DNA of 64,000 bases from Tessaracoccus aquimaris (GTDB lineage: Bacteria > Actinomycetota > Actinomycetes > Propionibacteriales > Propionibacteriaceae): positions 3,596,001 to 3,660,000 of the forward strand of contig NZ_CP019606.1 in NCBI RefSeq assembly GCF_001997345.1. Reading direction: 5' to 3'. Below are positions 27,471 to 35,859 of this stretch, in pieces. The stretch's first letter is position 1. Each line of letters opens with the position of its first letter. The notes beneath the pieces are model-generated. The model searched no databases and was not told where the DNA came from. It saw nothing but the letters and a program-made list of their open reading frames with translations. Made by a program: the position numbers and the translations under genes.

Positions 27471-30400
27471 GTGTCGGGGGAGAAGACGACAGCGCGGCCG
27501 TTGCGCCTGCTCGGCCGGTTCTTGCGCCGGTCGTGGCAGGGGCTGCTGATCGGCCTGCTCGCGGTGGCGCTCGGCGTCGCCGCGTACCTCAGCCCGGGGC
27601 TGGTCGAGGCCGATGTGCGCCTCGATGAGGGCAACGTGTACGCGATCAAGCGGGACACGGAACTCGTCGGCGCACTCAACTCACAGATCAAGCAACTCTC
27701 GAACGCGGCGCCCATCGGCGACCCGCGCACCGAGGTGCTCCAGTCGGGCGACCAGGTGCTGCTCTTCCTTCCGCAGTCCTCATCGCTTGTTCCCTACGAC
27801 GCCGCCCGCAACATCACCGGCGCCACCACCCAACTCCCCGCCAACGCGCGGGTCCAACTGGTCGGCGACCGGCTGCTCGTGGTCGGCGCCGAGTCAGGCG
27901 CGATCTGGTCGGGCGGCGTCGACGAGATGCTCAGCCTCGACTTCGAGAAGTCGAAGCCGCAGCTAGAGGTCGGCGACGGCGGGCTCGCGACCCTCACCAC
28001 CGACGGCGACGTGATCGGGCTCGACCTGGAGAAGTCGGCCCTTGTGCGCGCCACCGAGGACGGCACCGCCACCGTCGCGCTGCCGTTCACGCTCGAACCT
28101 GACGCCATCGTCAGCATCTCTGCGGTCGGAGACAGGGCGGTCGTGCTCGACCACTCGTCGTCGCGGATCTGGGTCGAGGGCGCAAGCCAGGCGTTCCCCG
28201 TCTCCGAGGCTGAGGGCGCAAAGCTGATGGCCCCCGCCCCGAGCGCGCTCAAGGGCGACGACGGCATCAAGGCGATCTACGCCAACGTCGCGGGCCTCAA
28301 CGCCGTCACCACAGACGGCCAGGTGTCGCTCTCCTCGCGCATCGACCTCAACCCCGTCACCCCGATCCAGGTCGGCGACTGCGTCTACGGCGCGGGCGTC
28401 GGTGGCGACAGGGGAGTGTTCGTGCGCAAGTGCGTCGGGCAGGAGGCGCAGCGCGCGGACATCTTGGAGATCACCTCCGACGGCGACATGCTCACCTTCC
28501 AGGCCAACCGGGGCGTCGTCACCCTCAACGACCAGGCCAACGGCACCGTCTGGATGGTCGACAAGGACATGTTCATCATCCGCCCCGAGGACTGGGACAT
28601 GGTGATGCCGAAGCAGGAGGACGACGAGACCAACCAGGAGGGCACCGAGATCGACGTCGCCCCCGACCGCAGCAAGGACAACCGCAGGCCGATCGCCAAC
28701 GACGACACCCTCGGAGCGCGGGCCGGCACCTCGACGGTTCTCAACATCCTCGACAACGACACCGATCCCGACGGCGACGTGCTGACGATCACCACCTCCA
28801 CCAAGCTCGACGGCGCGACGCTGCAGCCGGTGCGCGACGGGGCGGGCCTCCAGATCTCCATCTCGCCCGACGTGAAGGTCGACCAGTTCACCTTCGAGTA
28901 CACGATCAGCGACGGACGAAAGGGCACCGACACCGCGACGGCGGTCGTCCGGGTGATGCCTGCCGACATCACGGCGCCCAACGGCAACAGCGCGCCGCGC
29001 AAGTCGGAGCGGCCGGGAGGGCACAAGCCGGTCGACGTCACCTCCGGCTCCAAGCTCACCAAGCGAGTGCTGCTCGACTGGCGCGATCCCGACGGCGACC
29101 CGCTGATGCTGAAGAACGCCTGGCTCGAGCAGGGCTCCGAGGACATCCTGACGTTCACGCCCGACGGCAGCATCGAGTTCATCGACGTCGGCAAGTCGAC
29201 CGGGCCGAAGAAGGTCAACATCACGGTGTCGGACTCCGTGGCGGAGACAACCGACGAGCTGATCCTCAACGTGACCGAGGACCCCGTCGCCCCCATCGCG
29301 TACGGCGACTATGTGACGACCAAGGTCGGCTCGGCGGTGCAGGTCGAACCGCTCGCCAACGACCAGGTGACGCGACCCACCCTCTCCGAGGTCACCGCGC
29401 CCGACGACTGCGCCGACTGCAAGTTGGACGCCAACTACCGGGAGAAGACCTTCACGTTCACCGCGCAGAAGGCAGGCACCTACTACGCCACCTACACCGT
29501 CGTCGACGGGCAGACCGCCACCGGTGTCGTCCGCATCGACGTTCGCGGCGACCGCGTCACCGGGCTCCCGGTGGCGGCGCAGGACGTGGCGCTGCTGCCG
29601 CTCGGCGGCACCGTGGTGCTCGACCCGCTCCTCAACGACACCGACCCGAACGGCGACGTGCTCGTCGTGCAGACCTACGATGCGCCCGACTCGCTCGAGG
29701 TCGTCATGGAGCGCAGGCACCGGATGACGATCCGCGCCAAGCACGACCTCAGCAAGCCCGTCACGTTCACGTACTGGATCTCCAACGGCCAGAACCCGGT
29801 CGAGGGCAAGATCACGGTCGTGCCGACCGACACCGGCTCGGCGACGCCCATCCCGGTGCCCGACCAGATCCGGATCAGGGCTGGCAGCACCGCGAGCGTC
29901 AACCCGCTCGTCAATGACACGTCCCCGGTCGGGCTCGACCTGCACCTCGGCGAGCTGAGCGACAACCCGTTCAAGGACCGCGCCTGGATCGACGAGGACC
30001 GCGTCAGGATCAGCGTTCCCGCAGGCACCCCCGCGGGTGTCAGCACCATCGGCTATTCGGCGGTCGACTCGCGCGGCTCGCTCGCGCCGAGCACCATCTC
30101 CGTCGAGGTGGTCCCGGAGGACGCCACCAACGTCGCGCCCGCGCCCACCCCTGTCGTCGAGCGCGTGCTCGCGGGCACCGAGACCCGAATCCCGATCCCG
30201 CTCAGCGGCATCGACGCCAACGGCGACGCCGTCCGGCTCGTCGGGCTCGCGACCGGCCCGCTGCTCGGCCGCGTCACGAGCGTCGGCGAGGAGTACCTCG
30301 CCTACGAGGCCTTCGAGGGAGCCCGCGGCACCGACACGTTCAGCTACGAGGTCGTCGACGCGCACGGCGAGCGGGGCATCGGCGAGGTCCGGGTCGGCGT

Positions 30401-33400
30401 CGCGCCGCTCAGCAAGGACAACTCCAAGCCCGTCGCGATGCGCGACTCCATCACGGTGCGGCCCGGCCGACCCGTCCAGATCTCCGCGATCGACAACGAC
30501 TTCGACGCCGACGGTGACGCGATCGGCTACACCCCCGGGGCGCCCATCGAGATGGACGCAGGGATCAAGGCCGAGATCGTCGACGACCGCGAGATCCGAT
30601 TCACGGCGCCGGAGGAGCCGGGCACCTATGCGGGCGCCTACTCCGTGCAGGACAGCCGCGGCGAGCAGTCCTACGGCCAGTTGCTCGTCGAGGTCGACGA
30701 GGACGCCCCCAACCTCGCCCCGGTCGCCCGCGACGACTCGGTGCCCCTGTCGAGCCTGCTGGAGAACCGGTTCGTGAAGGTCGACCCGTTGGCCAACGAC
30801 TACGACCCGGACGGGCCGAAGGAGGACCTGCGCGTCGAGGTCGCCGACCCGCCGAAGGACGACGAGGACGGCGCCCGCGTCGACGAGGCGGGCAAGCTGC
30901 TGACGATCCCGGTGCGCGAGGAACTGCAGCAGGTCCGCTACGTGCTGATCGACGGCGACGGCAAGCGCGCCAACGGCGTCGTCACGGTGCCAGGCACCAA
31001 CAACCTCATCCCGGCGGCCAAGAACCCGGACGTGCCCCTCGAGCCGACCGCGGGTCAGCCGTCCATCTACGACATCAACGAACTGGTAGCAGGCACCAAG
31101 TCCCGCCAGGTGCGCCTCACCACGGCCGACCACATCTGGGCCCCCAACGCCGAGGTGGTCCCGGTCGGCGAGTCGAAGATCCAGTACGTGGCCGACCCGA
31201 AGTTCTCCGGCCCTGCGTCGCTGGTGTTCGAGGTCCAGGACAAGGTCGCCAACCCCAACGACAAGACGGGCAAGACGGCGGTCGTCTCGCTTCCCGTCCA
31301 GGTCAAGCCTGCCACCACGGGCGGCTCCGCGGACGGCGACGGGTCCAAGGAGGACGTCAACCAGCCACCCGAGTTGCAGGTCCGCAACCCCCGCCTCGAA
31401 GTGGGCGCGGGCGAGGAGAAGCGCAGCCTGAACCTGTTGAGCCTGTTCCGCGACCCCGACGGCGATCCCAACTCGATGGTCATCAAGGGCCAACCGCAGG
31501 AGGCCGGCGGCGACGCCATGGTCGAGTGGTCCTACAGCGCAAACACGTTGACCGCCAGCGCGCCGGAGAAGGCGAAGCCGGGCAGCTACAAGGAACTCCG
31601 TGGCACCGTGATGGACGGCCGCGAGGGCGAGCGCGACTTCATGATCCGGATCGAGGTGACCGCGTCGGTCCGACCGACGGTGACCGTCAAGGAGGACGTG
31701 ATCCCCCTTGCCGTCGCAGGCGGCACCTACGAGGTGCGACCCCTCGACAACGACACCTCGCACCTGCTCGGCGACAAGACCCTGACCCTCGTCGACGCCC
31801 GCGCCACCGGTTCCGGCGGCAGCGTCAGCGTCGACCAGGGCAAGGGCGTGGTGAAGGTCTCGCTCGAGAAGGGCAGGCACGGCCCGTTCACCGCCAACTA
31901 CACCGTCAACGACGCCACCGGCGACCCGAACCGCCAGGTCACCGGCCAGATCGTCGCGGAGGTGCGCGACAAGCCGGGCACCCCGTCGACGCCGTTCGCG
32001 TCCAACCCGGGGGAGATCCTCGACGGCCAGGTCAGCGTCCAGTACCGCTCGACCGGCGACGGAGGCTCCAAGATCCTCGGCGCGGTCGCGACGGCACACG
32101 CCGCGGGCCAGGCGAGCAGGTCGGCGCCGTGCGCGGCCAACACCTGCACCGTCTCCGGGCTGAAGAACGGCGTCGCCTGGCAGATCTCGGTGCACGAGAC
32201 CAACGAGGTGGGCGACTCTGAGGAGTCGGGCCTCTCGGCCGCGTTCACGCCCGACGCGGTGCCCGACCCGCCGTCGAAGCCCACCGTCAGCTACGCGGAC
32301 AGCGAGCTGACCGTCTCCTGGCGCCACGACCGGCTGTACTCCTCGCCCAACGGCGGCAGCCCCATCACGCAGTATGACCTGATCCGCACCGGAGGCGGCA
32401 AGAGCGAGACCGTCACCCTCAACGACCCGCGGGCGCGCAGCTACACCTGGAAGGGCCTCGCCAACGGCACGGTGTACCAGTTCACCGTGGTCGCCCGGAA
32501 CGAGAGCGGAAAGGCGTCCAACCCGTCAGAGGCCTCGGAGCCGGAGTACCCGTCCGGCACGCCGACGGGCGACACCGCCCCGGTCGCCAAGCCCATCAAC
32601 GACGACATCGGCGGGGCCTTCGAGGTCACCTTCACCACCGGTGGGGTCGACGCGCGTGGCGACTCCGTGAAGAAGTACATCGTGATCCCCGTCACCAAGT
32701 CGGGCAAGGGCAACGCCAGCCCCGTCGAGGTCACCGCGACCGGCGCCCCCAGCCACACCGTGCGGGTCGGCGGGGTCGGCCTCGAGCCGACCAAGTTCAC
32801 CATCCAGGCCGTCAACCGCGGCCCGGAGACGGGGACCGTCGGATCGACCGGCGACTACCAGATCGCCTACCCGCAGCCGCGGATCACCAAGGTGACGGCG
32901 ACCCCCGGCGACGGCTCGGCAAGCTTCAAGCTCGAACACAACGTCTCCGGCACGCCGGCCACCTTCGAGTCCTCCGTCAGCGGCGGCCCGTGGAACTCGT
33001 TCAACGGGTCGATCAGCGGGCTCACCAACGGTGAGAAGTACTCGGTTCGCTTCAGGATCCAACTCGACGGCCTGACCTCCTCGGAGGCGAAGGCCGACGT
33101 GATGCCGAAGTCGGCCAAGCCCCCGGCGCCGAAGATCGTCAGCAGGAGCCTCCGCTTGCCGGACGAGGTCCACCTCGACTTCGACGACTCCATCCTCACC
33201 AACGCGGGGTGGGAGTTCGGCGGCTACTCGTTCTGCACCACGACCGGCAGCAAGTGCAACAGCTACAGCAAGAACCTGCCGTTGACCGTCGACGCGGGCG
33301 GCGAGACGAAGATCTACTGGAAGTACGGCGACAGCGGAAGCGGCAACTACGCCGTGACCCTCGAGCCGGTCACGAAGCCGGCCATGAGCAACGCTGGCGT

Positions 33401-33635
33401 GCTGAACTTCCGGTTCCCCTACGCGCAGTCCGGCTCCTGCGTGATCGAGTTCAAGGGCCCCAACGGGGGAACCGCCGGGAGGGAGGCGCCCGCCGCCAAC
33501 GGCGTCGTCGCCTTCGCCGACGGCGCCACCGTCCCGATCCCCACCCCCGCCCCGGAGGGCCCGACGACCGAGCCGGCCACCTCCGCGAAGATCTCCTGCA
33601 ACATCAACGGGGTCGCCAAGACCTTCAACGCCTGA
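27471..33635 (+). CDS. Giant membrane-anchored Ig/cadherin-like and fibronectin type III repeat protein
   Basis: A 2054-residue protein from GTG 27471 (AGGAGGGG upstream). One membrane segment at about 22-44 makes it type II: short cytoplasmic tail, large outside part. Residues about 50-400 are strand-rich and propeller-like. From about 405 to 1500 there are some eleven repeats of roughly 100 residues, many with the calcium-binding type signature DNDTDPDGD (near 426, 537, 702, 986, 1082, 1297). Three or more Fn3 domains follow (starts near 1503, 1597, 1703), then a Cys-containing C-terminal domain (SFCTTTGSKCNS, GSCVIEF, ISCNING). It matches the Fn3 protein of actinobacterial FHA-Fn3-MoxR-DUF58-transglutaminase clusters and is probably a surface adhesin or envelope scaffold; function is inferred. 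Confidence 0.88.
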   Translation: MSGEKTTARPLRLLGRFLRRSWQGLLIGLLAVALGVAAYLSPGLVEADVRLDEGNVYAIKRDTELVGALNSQIKQLSNAAPIGDPRTEVLQSGDQVLLFLPQSSSLVPYDAARNITGATTQLPANARVQLVGDRLLVVGAESGAIWSGGVDEMLSLDFEKSKPQLEVGDGGLATLTTDGDVIGLDLEKSALVRATEDGTATVALPFTLEPDAIVSISAVGDRAVVLDHSSSRIWVEGASQAFPVSEAEGAKLMAPAPSALKGDDGIKAIYANVAGLNAVTTDGQVSLSSRIDLNPVTPIQVGDCVYGAGVGGDRGVFVRKCVGQEAQRADILEITSDGDMLTFQANRGVVTLNDQANGTVWMVDKDMFIIRPEDWDMVMPKQEDDETNQEGTEIDVAPDRSKDNRRPIANDDTLGARAGTSTVLNILDNDTDPDGDVLTITTSTKLDGATLQPVRDGAGLQISISPDVKVDQFTFEYTISDGRKGTDTATAVVRVMPADITAPNGNSAPRKSERPGGHKPVDVTSGSKLTKRVLLDWRDPDGDPLMLKNAWLEQGSEDILTFTPDGSIEFIDVGKSTGPKKVNITVSDSVAETTDELILNVTEDPVAPIAYGDYVTTKVGSAVQVEPLANDQVTRPTLSEVTAPDDCADCKLDANYREKTFTFTAQKAGTYYATYTVVDGQTATGVVRIDVRGDRVTGLPVAAQDVALLPLGGTVVLDPLLNDTDPNGDVLVVQTYDAPDSLEVVMERRHRMTIRAKHDLSKPVTFTYWISNGQNPVEGKITVVPTDTGSATPIPVPDQIRIRAGSTASVNPLVNDTSPVGLDLHLGELSDNPFKDRAWIDEDRVRISVPAGTPAGVSTIGYSAVDSRGSLAPSTISVEVVPEDATNVAPAPTPVVERVLAGTETRIPIPLSGIDANGDAVRLVGLATGPLLGRVTSVGEEYLAYEAFEGARGTDTFSYEVVDAHGERGIGEVRVGVAPLSKDNSKPVAMRDSITVRPGRPVQISAIDNDFDADGDAIGYTPGAPIEMDAGIKAEIVDDREIRFTAPEEPGTYAGAYSVQDSRGEQSYGQLLVEVDEDAPNLAPVARDDSVPLSSLLENRFVKVDPLANDYDPDGPKEDLRVEVADPPKDDEDGARVDEAGKLLTIPVREELQQVRYVLIDGDGKRANGVVTVPGTNNLIPAAKNPDVPLEPTAGQPSIYDINELVAGTKSRQVRLTTADHIWAPNAEVVPVGESKIQYVADPKFSGPASLVFEVQDKVANPNDKTGKTAVVSLPVQVKPATTGGSADGDGSKEDVNQPPELQVRNPRLEVGAGEEKRSLNLLSLFRDPDGDPNSMVIKGQPQEAGGDAMVEWSYSANTLTASAPEKAKPGSYKELRGTVMDGREGERDFMIRIEVTASVRPTVTVKEDVIPLAVAGGTYEVRPLDNDTSHLLGDKTLTLVDARATGSGGSVSVDQGKGVVKVSLEKGRHGPFTANYTVNDATGDPNRQVTGQIVAEVRDKPGTPSTPFASNPGEILDGQVSVQYRSTGDGGSKILGAVATAHAAGQASRSAPCAANTCTVSGLKNGVAWQISVHETNEVGDSEESGLSAAFTPDAVPDPPSKPTVSYADSELTVSWRHDRLYSSPNGGSPITQYDLIRTGGGKSETVTLNDPRARSYTWKGLANGTVYQFTVVARNESGKASNPSEASEPEYPSGTPTGDTAPVAKPINDDIGGAFEVTFTTGGVDARGDSVKKYIVIPVTKSGKGNASPVEVTATGAPSHTVRVGGVGLEPTKFTIQAVNRGPETGTVGSTGDYQIAYPQPRITKVTATPGDGSASFKLEHNVSGTPATFESSVSGGPWNSFNGSISGLTNGEKYSVRFRIQLDGLTSSEAKADVMPKSAKPPAPKIVSRSLRLPDEVHLDFDDSILTNAGWEFGGYSFCTTTGSKCNSYSKNLPLTVDAGGETKIYWKYGDSGSGNYAVTLEPVTKPAMSNAGVLNFRFPYAQSGSCVIEFKGPNGGTAGREAPAANGVVAFADGATVPIPTPAPEGPTTEPATSAKISCNINGVAKTFNA

Positions 33636-33655
33636 CACGAGGAACCAAGACAGCA

Positions 33656-34621
33656 ATGAATCCAGAACAAGCCCGGTGGTTCGCGGAGAACTTCGCCAAT
33701 GTGGTGGGCAACGTCGAGCGCGTCATCATGGGCAAGCCGGAGGCCATCCGGCTCGCCGTGACGTGCATGCTCGCCGAGGGGCATCTGCTCCTCGAGGACT
33801 ACCCCGGCACCGGAAAGACGACGCTCGCGCGCGCCATCGCGCAGTCGGTGCAGGGCACCAACTCGCGCATCCAGTTCACCCCCGACCTGCTCCCCTCCGA
33901 CGTGACGGGCGTGACGATCTACGACCAGAAGACCGGCGAGTTCGAGTTCCACCAGGGCCCGATCTTCGCCTCGATCGTGCTGGCGGACGAGATCAACCGC
34001 GCCTCCCCGAAGACACAGTCGGCGCTGCTCGAGGTGATGGAGGAGTCCCGCGTCACCGTCGACGGCCAGTCCTACAACGTCGGCCAGCCGTTCATGGTGA
34101 TCGCGACCCAGAACCCCATCGAGCAGGCGGGCACCTACCGGCTGCCCGAGGCGCAGTTGGACCGCTTCCTGATGAAGACCACCCTCGGCTACCCCGATCA
34201 CGAGGCCACCATGCGGATCCTCGCGACGGGCGGAAGCCGGCCGCGCTCGACGGCGCTGCCCGCCGTCATCTCCACCTCCCAGGTCGCCGAGATGAGCCAG
34301 TTGGCCGCCTCGGTGCACATCGAGTCGTCGGTCTTCGACTACATCGCCCGGCTCACCGCCGCGACCCGCACGCTCGACGACGTCCGGCTCGGCGTGTCGA
34401 TCCGCGGCGCGCTTGCCCTGGTCCGTGCCTCGCGCGTGTGGGCCGCCTCGCTCGGCCGCCACTTCGTCGTCCCTGACGACATCAAGATGCTCGCCATCGC
34501 CTGCCTTGCGCACCGCCTGATCCTCGACCCCGAGGCCGAGTTCAACGGCGTGCAGGCCGTCGACGTGATGGCCGAGGTCGTCGGCTCCGTTCCTCCGCCG
34601 ACCGAGCGCCAGCCCGCTTGA
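33656..34621 (+). CDS. MoxR-family AAA+ ATPase
   Basis: A 321-residue AAA+ ATPase with Walker A EDYPGTGKTT (about 47-56), Walker B SIVLADEINRASPKTQ (about 106-121), sensor 1 ATQNPIEQAGTYRLPEAQ and an Arg-finger/sensor-2 region ending SIRGALALVRAS. MoxR proteins act as chaperone-like remodelers for partner proteins, commonly encoded next to DUF58 and transglutaminase-fold proteins as here. Here it probably assembles or activates the envelope complex built around the giant repeat protein. ATG 33656 is 20 bases after the previous stop. Its stop overlaps the next start. Confidence 0.95.
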   Translation: MNPEQARWFAENFANVVGNVERVIMGKPEAIRLAVTCMLAEGHLLLEDYPGTGKTTLARAIAQSVQGTNSRIQFTPDLLPSDVTGVTIYDQKTGEFEFHQGPIFASIVLADEINRASPKTQSALLEVMEESRVTVDGQSYNVGQPFMVIATQNPIEQAGTYRLPEAQLDRFLMKTTLGYPDHEATMRILATGGSRPRSTALPAVISTSQVAEMSQLAASVHIESSVFDYIARLTAATRTLDDVRLGVSIRGALALVRASRVWAASLGRHFVVPDDIKMLAIACLAHRLILDPEAEFNGVQAVDVMAEVVGSVPPPTERQPA

Positions 34622-35859
34622 TGTCCACCGCCGTCGAGCCACGCTGGGAGGCCCCGGAAGCCGTCGATCCGCCGACGACCCAGGGCCTCCGGAGCGCGTA
34701 CGCCCGCCTGTGCGACGTGACGGGAATCCGCACCGCAGGTTGGATCGCGCTGCTCGGCGGCGCCGCGAGCCTCGCTCTCGGCCTCGTGTTCGGCTGGCTC
34801 GAGTTCAGCGTCGTCGGCATCCTTGCCGTCGCGACGCTGGCGCTGTGCGTGCTGTTCACGATCGGCAAGCCGAAGCTCGAGGCCTGGATCCAACTGACGG
34901 GCCGCTCGGTCGTCGTCGGGGAGCGGGCAGCCGGCCTGCTGCACGTGCGCAACGCCGCGACCCGACGCAACTGGGGCGCCCGGCTCGACCTCCCCGTCGG
35001 GGAGAACAACGCAAGCTTCTCGCTGCCCAGCCTGCGCGCGGGCGAGATCACAAGCGAGGAGTTCCGGATCCCGACGTCGCGCCGTGGCCTGATCACCGTC
35101 GGCCCCGCCCGCTCGGTGCAGGGCGACCCGTTCGCGCTGACCGGCCGCGAGACCCGCTGGACCGAGGAACTCGAACTCTACGTCCACCCCGTCACGGTGT
35201 CGCTGCCCGGCAGGCAGACCGGCTTCGTGCACGACCTGGAGGGGCACGCCAGCTCGCACCTGTCGTCCTCCGACATGAACTTCCACGCGCTCCGCCCCTA
35301 CGTCGCGGGCGACGACCGCCGCCACGTCCACTGGCGCTCGACCGCCCGCACCGGGCGACTGATGGTGCGCCAGTTCGAGGAGTCGCGGATGTCGCGGGTC
35401 GCCGTCTGCCTCGACACCGGCCGCTCCGCCTATCTCGACGAGGAGGAGTTCGAGCTCGGCGTCTCCGCCGCCGGCTCCGTCGCGCTCCAGACCCTCTACT
35501 CCGAGTCCCCGCTCGCGCTGCTCACCTCCCGCGAGACCCTGGTCGCCGTCACGCCCGGCCGCACCCTCGACGAGCTGTCGCTCGTCCAGCTCACCACCCG
35601 CGGCGGGATCGCCGACCTGGTGCACTCCACCATCCGACGCGCCCCGAACTCGTCGGTGGTGTTCGTCGTGACCGGCTCGAGCACCAGCCTCGCGACCCTG
35701 CGGCAGGCGTGCGGGCGCTTCGACGTCGACGCGCGGGTCGTCGGGGTCCGGATCGCGTCAGGCGCCGAGCTGCGGGTCCGGTCGGCGGGCAACGTCACCG
35801 CGGTGCAGCTCGGCCGGTTGGAGGACCTGCCCCGGGCGATGCGAAAGGCGATGGAATGA
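34621..35859 (+). CDS. DUF58-domain membrane protein
   Basis: A 412-residue protein. The ATG at 34621 shares one base with the MoxR stop (TGATG). Two membrane segments (about 40-58 and 62-80) precede a beta domain and the DUF58 signature YVAGDDRRHVHWRSTARTGR near residue 235, followed by a vWA-like region (VAVCLDTGRSAYLD). DUF58 proteins are standard partners of MoxR ATPases. No catalytic role is known. It overlaps the next gene by ATGA, so MoxR, DUF58 and the transglutaminase-fold protein are translationally coupled. Confidence 0.93.
   Translation: MSTAVEPRWEAPEAVDPPTTQGLRSAYARLCDVTGIRTAGWIALLGGAASLALGLVFGWLEFSVVGILAVATLALCVLFTIGKPKLEAWIQLTGRSVVVGERAAGLLHVRNAATRRNWGARLDLPVGENNASFSLPSLRAGEITSEEFRIPTSRRGLITVGPARSVQGDPFALTGRETRWTEELELYVHPVTVSLPGRQTGFVHDLEGHASSHLSSSDMNFHALRPYVAGDDRRHVHWRSTARTGRLMVRQFEESRMSRVAVCLDTGRSAYLDEEEFELGVSAAGSVALQTLYSESPLALLTSRETLVAVTPGRTLDELSLVQLTTRGGIADLVHSTIRRAPNSSVVFVVTGSSTSLATLRQACGRFDVDARVVGVRIASGAELRVRSAGNVTAVQLGRLEDLPRAMRKAME

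Noticed and set aside
27963..32327. A 1454-codon open frame on the minus strand opposite the giant repeat gene
   Set aside because: High-GC codon bias leaves the antisense frame open. The translation is Arg/Val/Gly/Asp-rich without domains, while the plus strand has clear repeats and a ribosome site.
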